DNA of 64,000 nt from Adiantum capillus-veneris (lineage: Eukaryota; Streptophyta; Polypodiopsida; Polypodiales; Pteridaceae). The position numbers were made by a program, and so were the translations under genes. The notes beneath the pieces were generated by a model, which was not told where the DNA came from, ran no database searches, and saw only the letters and a list, made by a program, of their open reading frames with translations. This document shows, piece by piece, positions 1-11,086 of the stretch. Where the stretch lies: NCBI GenBank assembly GCA_014529385.2, contig CM043969.1, positions 20,180,946 through 20,244,945 of the forward strand. The letters are read 5' to 3'. Position 1 is the stretch's first letter, and every line of letters starts with the position of its first letter.

Positions 1-1284
1 CGGCTACATCAAGCCCTATCAGAGCTAAAGGACTTGTTTTACAAAGAAGTATCAACATACAACAACCAAGTCAAGAGGAGCCAAAATATGCCAACCTACT
101 CTTGACAAAATGGTGGCATTCAAAGACCAAAGCAATGATAGAGGCCTTAATCTCAAGAACTTATGGCATTGGGTTTCAGGCCATGAACATGTAAGTCCAA
201 GTCACCATTAAAAATACATGGCATAAAAGTCAAGAGTCGGGCAGTTGAACCACTAAATGAGCAAGGCATTAGTCCCAAAGCTTCAAGTAATATTCTCTGT
301 GGTCTAAGAGTCTTAGCTATTCTAGGTACTACTCAAGGTGGAGGAGTTGAGCATATTTATGTTGTGTCGCTCATGCTGGTATAGGTGAGCATAAGAGTCC
401 AAGTCTATGTATTTTAAGTTTGGTTAAGTGAAGAAGAGAGTCCAAAAGACACTCATGCACTCAGCACAGTAAGGTATGAGTGGAGAAGCTTCTACATCAA
501 AAACCCTTCTTGGAAACATGGAAGCTATTGAGACATCCTTTGATGTCACATGTGCTACATCTGTTCCTTGAAGCACCCATCAACTCCATCTTTTACACTA
601 CATGCTTTTGTTTGAAAACTTTTCATAAGCATATAGAGTGTCCCATAATTGGCACTTACATTAGGCACTCTTCCTTTGTTTCTCCCAAGCACTCACCTTG
701 CATGACAGATACTTCAAGTCTAAATGCTCAACTCCAATAAGAGCGTATACCAAAGGCACTTTTTTCCCACTGGGTTTTTCCCTTTGGTCATCCAGGTTTT
801 AAGACCCTAATCTAGACCTCATCATCAACTTCTTGTATATATTCCTTCTACATCAACAATAAGGAAAAGGCTACCCAAATCAATCAACAACAACTTGGAG
901 CAAAAACAGCACGTCTCCATATGCTTATCAAGAGCATCTTTTATCTTCAAGGGTGACAACAAAGCTCCATCCAACAATGGCAAGTCAAAGAATGGCCTAC
1001 AACATCAAGCAATGAGAAATTTAGCAAGCGATCTATCCACAACAATAAAAAATAGCTCACACAGTGCTTCAACATTGGTGACCTATTGCAGACAACTCAA
1101 ATTGCAGTGGACCTTGAAAGAATATCTATCATAAATTCCACGCCATAAGGATGATCAGTTCTACACGATCAAACACTTCAACATCCAAGATGAAGGCAAA
1201 CCTTGAAGACAAAGTTGAAGACAACCCTATGACAAGACTGCACAAGGTCGTGTCAAGGGACGACACGAGCTAGGAAGGGCGGAG
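1..1284 (+). mobile_element. 3' internal segment of a family B Ty3-type element, degenerate
   Basis: No protein family is recognisable here; the short open frames at 480-740 and 895-1134 show no known motif. The last 60 bases align with the end of the internal region of the intact element at 62 kb: both have a GGGACGACA block, then a purine-rich tract (1272-1284) directly before a TGTT LTR start. I infer this is the 3' non-coding or decayed third-ORF part of an element whose body lies left of the window. Confidence 0.5.
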
Positions 1285-2223
1285 TGTTTGGAGGTGATAA
1301 CAACATACAAGTGCCCACCTAGCCAAGGCGACCGTTGGGTCAGCCGGCCAAAGTTTTGATGTGGTCACATTATTTTTCGGATGTTTAATACATCAAAACC
1401 TGTAAAAGTCTAATGGCAATCGTCTATGTCAAGTCTGAGTCAAAGATGTAATTTTTCCAATGATGTATGAAAAGGTCCATGAGAAGTTGGCCGCCCACCA
1501 CTTTAGAAAGCCCTAGGTATATAATACACTAAGGTTAGTGGGAAGGGGAGATTATTTTTTTGAAGATAAGGGACTACTGCATTACGTACAGAGACCTACC
1601 TCTTTGCTCCAACTTGTAACCATCGCTTCTGGGGCTACGGCAATCCAAATTCAGTTTTGTTTCTTGCCTTGCGTTCCTCTTACTCTGCTCTTTCATTCAA
1701 GTGTAAGCATTCAAGATTTGGTGAAGGTTTCAAACGCATCCGTTTAGGCCTTAAATCGCTGTTTTGAGTGTTTATATGCATATTTTATGTTGTTTTGACC
1801 CTAGGAGAGGCTTTAGGGACCTAAAAATGACCCTTTAGGATCATCCGTTTATTCTTTTTGCGTACCGTGGGACGAACGATCACGATCTTTGTACCTCTCC
1901 AGAATGCTGTGACAGTGATAGGGTATGTTCCTGATAGTCCTATGTAGCTTCCCTTCAAGTTTCGTGAGATTCCGATATGATTTGCATGGTAAACGGGCGT
2001 GATGAATGTAGAGCTGTGTAGAAGGACATAGGCAGATTACTTGGCTTTAGTGCATTTGATTTTCTTGTAGAGTTAGTAGTTGCATCTCTTCGAGTTCACT
2101 TCGTTAGGATTGACACCCTAGTGAGTTTCCATGCCTCATCCGAGTCGCTTCCCCCGTATCGATAATTTTATGTTGATGCTTGAGAGCTATGCTATGGACG
2201 TCCGTCGCGGCCACCCGCAAACA
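1285..2223 (+). mobile_element. LTR of a family B Ty3-type element (3' LTR or solo LTR)
   Basis: It starts TGTTTGGAGG directly after a purine-rich tract and ends CGCAAACA, so it has TG...CA ends. A TATA-like TATATAATA lies near 1517, about 230 bases in. The distal third aligns with the U5 of the intact element: a TAGGGT-TGTTC...CTTCCC block near 1920-1960, then GATTGACACCCTAGTGAGTTTCCATGC near 2108-2134, which matches TTTGACACCCACCTAGTTGTTTCCATGC in the 42.5-kb LTR. It is closer still to the minus-strand LTR that starts at 34358. The length of 939 bp is like the intact LTRs (986 and 989). The short open frames inside are treated as chance. The 3' boundary is inferred by alignment by eye. Confidence 0.6.
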
Positions 2224-2806
2224 CAAGAGATGTGTTGTATGGCATATGGAGGAGGTTCCAAGGATGTGTCCAAGCTTTCAAAAGAGATATGCAACCCATG
2301 GTTGAAAGGTATGCTTGTAAGTGCAAGTGTGCAGTATGTTATCCGTTAGGTACGGGGTTCCTTTGAGAGGAGCTCTACTTTACATGGCTGTGAGGGAGGG
2401 TAAGGAGTGTTGGTTCGTACAGATGATGTGGTTGCAGAACCAGTTCTTTCGGTTGGTTCGAGTAATCTGTTTGCAGAGCCATATAGGTTGATGAGACAAG
2501 ATGATTTCCGAAGAGGTGCTAAAGTGCTATGGGCCTTTTGTGTGCATGGATGGCTACGTGCTTGGGTAGGACATTATTGGAGGTTGTTACAGATGGATGA
2601 AAGTGAACAAATCCAGGTGTTTGTCCAAGTGGAAGCTATGTTATGCAGGGTGGGGGCAACCCACTTGAAGGTTTGATAATAGGATGCAATAAAACATTGT
2701 ACATATGGTTTTGAGTTTTCTCATAGTGTGTGCGAGCTTTTGCAGTTTATAGTGGAATAAAGCTTTTATGTGGTTGAGCATAAATGCTCAACAGGGGGGT
2801 GGGAAA
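2224..2806 (+). mobile_element. 3' coding remnant and polypurine tract of a third element family (copy C1)
   Basis: An 89-codon open frame at 2407-2676 and its surroundings align with 22790-23275. Shared blocks include the TTAGGTAC...GTTCCTTTGAG region, the GTGCATGGATG...GGAGGTTGTTA block, and the TGTGGTTGAGCAT(A/G)AATG(C/A)TCAAC block before a G-rich tract. Two diverged copies of one arrangement that both end in a G-rich tract suggest the 3' end of an LTR element internal region. The protein has no recognised domain. Confidence 0.45.
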
Positions 2807-4930
2807 TGATGGTGCAGCCAAAGTGTGTTGACTCTAGAAGGTGGCATGGACAAATGTGTGCAGGCAAGCAGAAGCATGGCAAACGACTGGAGCAGCTAGG
2901 AAATTCATGGGATGGCAGGTAGCAGCGGAAGTGTATGCATGATGCAGCTTATAGGCCAAGGAATGCTCCATAAGGGGCTAATTGGGGTAGAAGGTGAAGG
3001 AGATGCAAGGTGCAGCCTTTGGGTCCAGGAATGAAGAGCTTGAAGTGATGAAGGAATAGGTCCAGACGGTTCATCAAACCGAGCTACGGAGCTCAAGTTA
3101 TTGAAGGTTGAAGCTGTAGTGGTTTGCAAATTTTTGCCGGACAGGGCAGCTAGGTACAGGTGGTCAAAATGGAACTTGAGGTATAGATGTGTACAGCTCA
3201 ATTCATGGAGCCTACCCGCCTTTTCGGATTGTGGATCGGAGCCATGGTTTGCAAGATATGATCAGTTGAAGTTTCCTCGGGGCCCGGGTCTGAGCCCACT
3301 TGGCCGCATTGGAGAGTGTTCCATTTGGAATCTTTGGGGCCTCGACAAAGTTCTAGAGCAGGGTGTACGTCATACGGAGCCAGCAGGAAGTGACTGCATG
3401 CCAAACGAAGGCCGGAGCGAGGAGATATAGCCGTCGAAAATTGGGAGCATTTGACCGGATCGGGTTGCAGATGTTTTTTCCATTTTTGAAAGCTTTGGTT
3501 CGAGGACGCTGAGAAGTCAAAGTGCAGGTACAGAGATAGCGTTTGTAGCTAGGAAAGTGGAATTTCAATAGGTGTTTACAGCTTGGCAGTATGACAAGGG
3601 GAGCTAAGTATGGAAGCCTGGTAAAGGCAGGACCAAAAGAAAGTGTGGGTTAAAAAAAAAACTAAAGGGGTTGTTTTGTAGTTCAAAGGGCTCATGGCTT
3701 CAGGAGCCGCCACGTGGCAGCTCCACTAAACCCACATGCGCAGTGTCGAACTGGAGCGCCGCAGTATGTATAGTGGGGCGTGGCCGCTTCATTGGTACAC
3801 AAGGAGAAGGGTGAGGGGACCTCCCCTTGGGCGCAGCTATGGCGTCCGCATTGGGCACTGCTGTGGTGGAGCTGCAGGCGGAGGCGCCGGCGATTTTGGG
3901 CGGCGACCGACAAGGAGGGGCGGCAGTGGCGCCCGCGGTGGTGAGTTCATTGATGACGTGGTTTGCACTAGGGGCTATGCCCACGCCCGTAACGGGCCAA
4001 AGCTTTTTGAGGAGAAGTACCCCCCCCAATGCTATTGCCTTGAAGGGGAGGGGTCCCACTGATAAGTGGTTTCAACAAGGACAGTTGAAGGGCGAGCCAA
4101 GAACACTCAAAATCCAAGAAAGGGAAGTCCGGGCGTCCGAATCGGATAAGGACAAAGGGTACCATGCAAGACTTTCCAAAGCAAACTAGGCCAAGTGTTG
4201 GCAATGCAAGATAATGCTAAAAGGAACTCCCAATGGAGTGCACGACATGGAATCACACCACCTTTTTTCTTTTTTTGAGATTTCCAGGCACACCCCTTTA
4301 AAAGGGGGTTTATGTTCATTTTTTAGGGTCTTTTGGCCAAGGAAGTCTTTGGACCAGTTGGCTTTTTTGCGTGTGTGTGGGAGGGGAAGCTTGAAGCCTG
4401 TGTGTTGCTAAGCTTGCCATTGAAATTGCATACATCAATTGTACTACCCCCTATGCAAAAATACCAACCGTTTGCCCGATCTCTTATGTTGCTTCTCCCC
4501 AACCCCCTCCTTCTCTCTCTCTCTTGGTGTGTTGACCATTATTTGCAGAGGGTTTGCCTGTAGCTCGAAGGGTGCTACCAAGAGGATAGATTAGGAGTTT
4601 TTTGTGAGTCGGAACGAGTGAGTTAAGCAGTGTGGGTGCATTTGTGTTGTGGGTGTTCTTGTGCAAGGTGAGAGGTGGATGTTTTGTATGCTAAATCGGA
4701 GTTGTTAGTGCAAATTAGCCAATTTGAAGGTGTTATTTGAGAGGTTAGGGGTGTTGTGGAATCCCTGGGCTATAGAGAGGCAAATATTGTGTGTGCTGGG
4801 TGTTGATAGCGGGAAAAAGAGCAGTGCAATCGGGTGGCCTCTGTACTCGTGCACACTCCACAAACCACGCCTCATGCAAACAAGCAAAGAACAAAACAAA
4901 GTGGGCACCACCCTAAATTAAGAGGTTTAG
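2807..4930 (+). mobile_element. probable LTR of the third family (copy C1) and unassigned flank
   Basis: After a G-rich tract ending near 2803 the sequence reads TGATGGTGCAGCCAAA, matching TGATGCATGGTGCACCCAAA at 23276 in copy C2. This fits an LTR start preceded by a PPT. The right end could not be found. A GC-rich patch at 3700-4080 produces overlapping open frames on both strands with no family resemblance, which I do not call genes. A TTTAAAAGGGGG stretch near 4300 could be a promoter element. Confidence 0.35.
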
Positions 4931-5874
4931 GGACCTCACACATAGTGCACATAGGCAAGTGAGACTTCTGGCATTATGATGGCATCAAAACATATGGCAA
5001 AACACATAGAAACGAAGCTTAGGGACCTTATATAGCATATATATACACAAGACATCAGCTTAACAATACAACGGCATCTGATCATACATAACAAGGATAT
5101 AGAGAAGCAAGCCAAGGATGGCATAATCCCTTGTCAAAAACAATCAACCTAGCAAGTAGGTATGATCCTACTAGCAACACATCAATACCTTAGAGAATGA
5201 TGGCGAGGATGGTGGCCATGGAGCATGAGAGAAGACTCCTTATTTAGGTTTTAGGGCTAGTAATGTAGCATACTAGAGGGAGAGAGAGAGAGGGAGAGAG
5301 AGTAGAGCTCCACCCATAGCTCCTTGTTGTGAGCAATGTCGTCATAGCTTCATTGCTTGGTGAAGTGGGTGAAGTGTTGTTTTTGAGTGAGAGAAGGCCT
5401 CCTTATATAGGTTTCTGAGAGGGTTTATGATTAGGGATAAACATGCTTAAATCCGCTGATTGGGGTTACTTTTTGCTTAGGGTGGTCAACAGATTGAGGT
5501 CACCTGATATGTCACCATCAAGATATTCTCTAGAGTGATGTGAGAGGGGAGGGTGAATGCTTGATTTTTCTGATTGTGACACATGGGGATAAGGCCTTGA
5601 CCAGCATTTAAGAGCAGGTAGGTGGCTGTTGAAACTGGAGGTTCAGCACATGTCAGGGGGGGACCTGCTGGGTCCTGAATATCAAATTCTCAAAAAAATC
5701 CTCAACCATGGCTTCTTTTGACATGTGTTCTTTGAAAAAATCAGCATGTCTCTTTTCAACTCAAAAGTCTTTATCCCTGTTGACTCACCTTTACCATAAG
5801 ATTTTCTCCTTTTCTCCTCCTGTAACTGCATTGTTGATGCCCAATCACTGCTTCTAGTAACAGTGAACTGTTAC
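4931..5874. other. unassigned intergenic or repeat-derived DNA
   Basis: No coding region is supported. Two similar segments, GAGAGAAGACTCCTTATTTAGG near 5231 and GAGAGAAGGCCTCCTTATATAGG near 5391, read on the minus strand as a TATATAAGGAGG-type promoter of the kind common in plant LTRs. This may be a decayed minus-strand LTR, but no ends or PBS were found. A short GA-rich run lies at 5278-5302. Confidence 0.3.
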
Positions 5875-6030
5875 CTACCAAATACTTATGGTGCAGTAAA
5901 AAATATTTACCATGGGTAAAAAAAAATTACTTCAGGTAAAAAGTGATTTGTATTTACCATGTAGGTGAAAAATATTTACTGTAGGTAAAAAATATTTACT
6001 GTGGTAAAAAATATTTACTGTCGGTAAAAA
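5875..6030. repeat. imperfect AT-rich tandem repeat
   Basis: Five to seven copies of a roughly 18-24 bp unit of the form GGTAAAAAATATTTACTGT follow each other; the last three units are nearly identical. Each unit is itself nearly palindromic (GTAAA...TTTAC), so the array can fold into small hairpins. Confidence 0.75.
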
Positions 6031-6687
6031 AGTGAAAACGGAGTATGCTGTGCTGTGAGTCCACACGAACATCCTCGTGTAAATTTCTCTAGAAATTCAC
6101 ACCTAGAATGGGCTATTCTGTAAGATATAGGTTGTAGGCATGCATAAGAGCTCGTTCCCACGTATCTTCTGTCCATGGCACTTTTTACTCTTTGGTGCTT
6201 GTGAAGTAGATTTTTCTTCTCTTTCGAGATCCCTTGGACTAGAGTATCCTCATCTCCCCAACAACTGACTGTGCCTTTATTGCATCTTCAGAAGGGGTCC
6301 TAAAAACCATGCATCAGGTGTGTTCCCTATTCCCCCTCTCCAACGTCTCCGGAACACCAAGTAGAACTTGTCAGTCTACTTTAGAAGTATGATATGGACT
6401 AAAGAGCAGACATGCTTATGACAGCTAAGTCTCCTGAGCACCAAACGGATTAGTCATCCATTCTGGAATGATGTCGTAGAGTAAAAAAGGATCCTCTACC
6501 CACTAAGAAACATGGACTAATGACTATGATTTATCTTCTCTACCTCATAGTTGACGACGACTATGATTTCAAGAGAGAGCTAATGTCATAAAATATAATA
6601 TCTAACTTTACCAAATAATATTCTCATATTAAATTGATCATTTTATATGGGAAGATAAAAGGGGAATAAAATTTAGGATATAGATAT
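6031..6687. other. unassigned DNA
   Basis: I see no coding, RNA or mobile-element signature in this AT-rich stretch. Confidence 0.4.
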
Positions 6688-6885
6688 GTGCTTCTAGACC
6701 TATCAACAGGGGATCAAAAGGAGAAATGGTTGTATCTCAATAGGGGTTCAAAAGGAGACGGTCTACCAAAGAGCAATGTGCAACAAGTGCTTCTAGATTT
6801 ACCTCAGCAAGGGACCAAGAGGAGAGATGGTTACATCTCAATAGGGGTCCAAAAGGAGGTAGTCTTTCAAAGAGCAACGTGCATC
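6688..6885. repeat. 99-bp tandem duplication
   Basis: Two copies of a 99-bp unit start with GTGCTTCTAGA at 6688 and 6787. They share the AGGAGA-ATGGTT(G/A)(T/C)ATCTCAATAGGGGT core with scattered substitutions. A 66-codon open frame runs through both copies because the period is a multiple of three, but it has no known motif and is not called a gene. Confidence 0.75.
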
Positions 6886-7360
6886 TAATGGAGCTTAAAA
6901 TACCTTAGGGTTAGCTTCATTAAAGACCTCCCAAATTTAGTGTTAAAAAGTCCTTTGACCTTATGCAAGGTAGGGCTAACCTCGAGGTGGGAATCCTATC
7001 CAAGCATGATGTGCTAAGATGATTAAAGTGGTTATGGGAACCTTGCCCAGAGCCTGAGGTTAAAATGACTAAGGTTCTTGAAGTCTTAAATTCAAAGATA
7101 AACTCTCAAGAGGCATCAACATTTACATGCTTGACTGACTAAGTGCTTGAAGTATTCAATTCAAACCAAATGACTTAATAAGCATAAAAGACACATGTTC
7201 AAATGATCCTCCACATGTGGCTCTCATGATGTGCTTGAGTGCTATTGGATAGGTTTCAAAGAGGACCAATGAGAATTCAGATACATAAAAATAAATAATT
7301 AAGTTCTTTCTCTCAAAGAGGAAAAAGAGGACACATGTCCAAATGAAATAATCAAATAAT

Positions 7361-7412
<52 letters not shown>

Positions 7413-7610
7413 GGTGGAGAAAGTATGAGAGGGGGATATACTCTCCCACATAGACACACACACACACTAAAGTACTGGTCTATGCTTGCTTTAGTTCAAC
7501 TATCTCCCCCCACTTCGGTTTTTTCCCCCCCTATTGGGACTATAGAGCTTTCTTTGCTCTGCCATACTTTCCTTGTAGTGGGGCTAGGCCCTTGCATAAT
7601 CAAAGCATAA
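6886..7610. other. unassigned DNA with compound microsatellite
   Basis: Nothing coding is supported. A compound (GT)n(GA)n tract lies at about 7362-7412, with a short (CA)n at 7454-7467. Open frames on both strands here are made of the repeat itself. Confidence 0.5.
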
Positions 7611-7611
7611 A

Positions 7612-7770
7612 AATTTTGGTATCATTATAAGGGTTAGGCGGCCTTTTCTACTCTCTTCTACTCTCTGAGTATGGACTTCCCAGGCAATGGCAATCGCGGA
7701 TCGAACGTGGGATTTGCACAGTAAGGGGCCGACAGTCGCATTCGTCCCCACCTCTCTGGAAACGTGCACA
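7612..7770 (-). mobile_element. candidate tRNA-derived SINE fragment
   Basis: Read on the minus strand there is a B-box-like ACGTTCGATCC (near 7701-7711). It is preceded by a tRNA-like stretch with GCGACTGTCGGCCCCTTAC and followed by a non-tRNA body ending in a T/A-rich tail near 7612. A polymerase III type head plus a short body suggests a SINE. The A box is not clear, so this is tentative. Confidence 0.35.
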
Positions 7771-9418
7771 CCTACATATTTAAACAGAGGTGAGGGCACA
7801 CCTTGGCCCTCACTTAGCCTTGGATTAGGTTTTTTTCTCTCTGCTCTGTATCATTACGCTCTGAATTTGTTGAGCGATGAAGCTTGCTGCTCAAACATCT
7901 CAGGTGCCTTGTTTTACTTGCTTTAGCTTTTTTCAGTTATGGTACTATGCATGGTTGGCTCCGAGTGAGATCTGGTTGGTGTAAATACTGTTAATTGATC
8001 TTGAAATTAAAATACTGTGCCGGACATGTTCGGCTTGTACCTTGAGAGCTCTCATGCATAAAAAAAAGGGGAGGCTGAGTTGCTGTAAAAAACATGGGTG
8101 GATTGTGGTTTAATACTGGTTGTTGTACTAGCTCTATTTCAAGCCATGGTAGGTTTATAGCTGCTGGTTGTTATGGCTCTATTTTCAGCCGTCGTTGCAG
8201 GTTGAGCACTACTAGCTGTAAAATTGGTGCTTGTAATAACCGGTTGTAATATTGGGGCTAAGCATAAGTTTGTTGCAGGTGGTCGTACTTAAACCACTGA
8301 GGGTTGCTTGTTACATTTATTTAAAAATGATCTTCTTTAAACAAACTGCTCTACATGACTGGCTGGGGTCTTGAGACCTCGTGTTGGTAGCTAATTCTGT
8401 TGAAACACTGGCATGGACTGAGGTTCCTCTTTCAAGTAGGTATGGGCTCTGTGGTTGCAGCTAAGTGTTGTTGATTTCACTAATTGTTATCATAACCACC
8501 TGGTTGTTTTCCGCTGCAGGGGTTTCTTTGAACTTGCCGATAAGGGTTGTGTGTTTTTTCAAAAAAAAAACTATGTTGAACCATTGCATAGTTGACTTGG
8601 GTCTTGACCTTGTTTTGCATGCGGTAACCATCTCCAACAAGTATCAGCTGTTATCCATCTCCATCTTACAGATTTTACAAGTAAAACACATCCAAGGCTA
8701 ACTAAATTGTTGTCTTGTTTGAATGGATACAGGTAAGGACTCTATCCTATCTTGGAGGGTTTTCTTTTCTTTGGCAAGCAACCTTACTTAATGAAGCACT
8801 CATTGAAGAACGGGGAAGTTCTTTTACTACTGGTCTAACTGAAAGAGGATCTCTTTCCTACAATCATTGTACCTAAATAATTCTGATACTGAGTTATTTT
8901 TGTACTTATCTGCTCATTGTTCCTTGACCAGTTGTGTTTTGAAGTAAAAGTTCAATTATGTCTTATTAGTTAAGATTTAAACAACTACACACACATCCTA
9001 TACATAAGGTCTTTCCTTTCTAGGGGAAACCGGGATGCTGGCCTAGGAAATTGGCGTAGGAATGGAGCTCTAATTTGGACCCACAGTCTATAAATCCTTT
9101 ATTGGTAGAGTGGTGTTAGGTGGCCTCTTTTAGACTCTGTTTTTGGTTCCCTACTCATGGCTACGATAGTCTCTGACTTTGCCAGTTGAAGGTTTGCAGG
9201 ACCAAGTATACATTACTATTTAGACACTTTGCTAATTTTATGTCACCTCTTTTTCAGGATTGCTCACGTTATAGAATGACAGCTTGCATGAGTACTAATC
9301 ACAACCCTGAGAATCATGCAAAGATTCTCAATCAGATTAAGCTTTACCTTAAAGACCATAAATGAAAGAATGCCTTGGCTACTATAACTAGACCTTTCCT
9401 AGCTAGGAAGGCCAAATT
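7771..9418 (+). other. non-coding DNA upstream of the left Penelope-like copy
   Basis: No coding region is supported. Between 8100 and 8300 a loose repetition of CTGGTTGTTGTA...GCTCTATTT(C/T)(A/C)AGCC motifs occurs. The stretch could include the 5' untranslated part of the Penelope-like element that follows, but no boundary can be drawn. Confidence 0.3.
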
Positions 9419-10819
9419 ATGTATTACATACTATGGCAAGAAAATGTAAACCTGACCTCACTGTTTTTGCAGACTCTTGCTCTCTCTCAAGGATTGGAAC
9501 TAACCTCGAAGCCCCTCTCTGTGGCCTCCTCTCTTGTCCTAAGATGTATTAGCAGCTTGGATGCTGCACAACTTATTTATGATTCGGCACTTGCCTCTGA
9601 TTAAAAACTATCTTTCTTGCATATGTTGTCATTTAATGATTGGGTTAAAATTCTGACTACATTGGACAAAGATTCTTTAGAAGGAGTTAACTTGTTGTCC
9701 CAATACATTACCCAACTTCCTGTCCTAGCTTCACAACATCAGCAAGAGCTTGCCCTGTTCTCCTCTTCTGGCGCTGAGCTATCTAACTTCCTTAGAAAAT
9801 TATGTGGGCTTAACCCCTCGTTTGTCTGCACACTAAATAATCCCTCCATCCCTCAAACTGGGGGCATCTTTTGTAGAGATAGTGCAGCACTGGAAGCAGT
9901 AAAATAATTTCAAAATAATCTGTGCTCCCTCAATGATGTTAACCTCCTTGAGATGGTACCAAAAATCTCTAAAGTTTTTCCTATCTTACTAGTAAGACAA
10001 ATCGAAATTGAGTCCCTCGGAGTTGACCATCAACTGTGGCTTCTGCCAAACAAGGCCTTCATGGCTCCTATTCTTAGTGAAACCTGGGTGTACCTTGCTA
10101 ACCTTCCTGCCTCAACAGTGGAAGACTGCAAACTCAAGATTCTTAAAGGTGGACAATTCCTGGACAAAGGGGAGCTGATTAAAGCACCTTTCAACCTTCA
10201 TCTCATCGACCACTCCAAATGCCCTTCAATTGTAGGATTATATATACGCACTGAGAGGAACATGTAATTTGCTAAAAGTAACCCGGATTTCTACACTGAG
10301 TCCATCTCAAATATCTTCCGCCCCTACGTGAAATGTGCTTGTAGATTTCTTGATCCCAAAGCTTCCTGTGATTCAAGCATCATGTGGTTTGATCATACAA
10401 TATGGTACATCCTCAACCATCTGAATCTATTATTCCCAGAGAAACCAATCGACTTTCATCCGTCCCTCATCTGCTCCTGGCTAGGTGGACAAGCTAAGCA
10501 GATAGTGATTGCACAAATTGCCTTTAATGTATTCTGTAGTCTCATGCATGATATTCTGAAAGATCTTAAAGCAGATGAGCCCAGTCTATACCTCACCACT
10601 TATGCTAACTTTAAAGGGGTCAAGCTCATTACTAGTCTTCTTAAACCTTGTATTGAAGATGATGATTCTCCTGCTCTAAAAAGAGCTAACTCCCTGGCTA
10701 CTCCCAATTCTTTCACCTCTTTTTTAACACCAAGCTCCTCGTCTAATCGAGGAAAAACTCGTAGCTTTACAAGAGGGAGAGGCAGGTTTCCTACAATCAG
10801 AAACTTCCCTGAAATCTAA
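9419..10819 (+). pseudogene. ORF1 of a Penelope-like element, left copy, interrupted
   Basis: One reading frame stays recognisable over 1.4 kb but is cut by three in-frame TAA codons at about 9602, 9905 and 10265. It aligns by eye along its length with ORF1 of the right copy on the minus strand (14412-12883). Shared features in order are a SVxSxLVLxCIS-like segment, an FNDWVKI/LPAWFRL helix-rich block, and a CxC...C cluster followed by WFDHTIWYILNHL (WFDHALWLVLNQL in the other copy). The C-terminus is a basic, arginine- and glycine-rich tail (SFTRGRGRF). Function is unknown; the tail suggests RNA binding. No reverse transcriptase follows, so the copy is truncated after about 10.85 kb. Confidence 0.6.
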
Positions 10820-11086
10820 CCCGGTAATATATTGCAGGTCTCAACAAACCCAAGTGGAAGAAGAATTCTCTGCAGAGAAGATCCGAAATGTGGTGCTATC
10901 TACATACACTGTCTCTTTCACAATGTACTTCTCGATTGGATTCAACCTAAATATCTTTTTTGTGAGTGCTTTGACTTACTTTTGGGAATATAAACTGCTT
11001 GACAATATTCTCATAGGATGGAAATATCATCATCCAATAAAAGGATTAGTATTAAAGAATGACTTTCTTCAGCAAGAAGCAATCCC
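10820..11086. other. junction between two inverted Penelope-like copies
   Basis: This gap separates the end of the plus-strand ORF1 and the end of the minus-strand reverse transcriptase. An open frame on the plus strand (10854-11285) overlaps the reverse transcriptase antisense and has no motif of its own. Confidence 0.4.

Noticed and set aside
3692-4204. Overlapping GC-rich open frames on both strands
   Set aside because: No family motif, both strands equally open, and the region lies in a probable LTR.
9602-10267. Stop-codon recoding (TAA read as sense) in the left ORF1
   Set aside because: Plant nuclear genes do not do this, and the copy lacks its RT; decay explains it.
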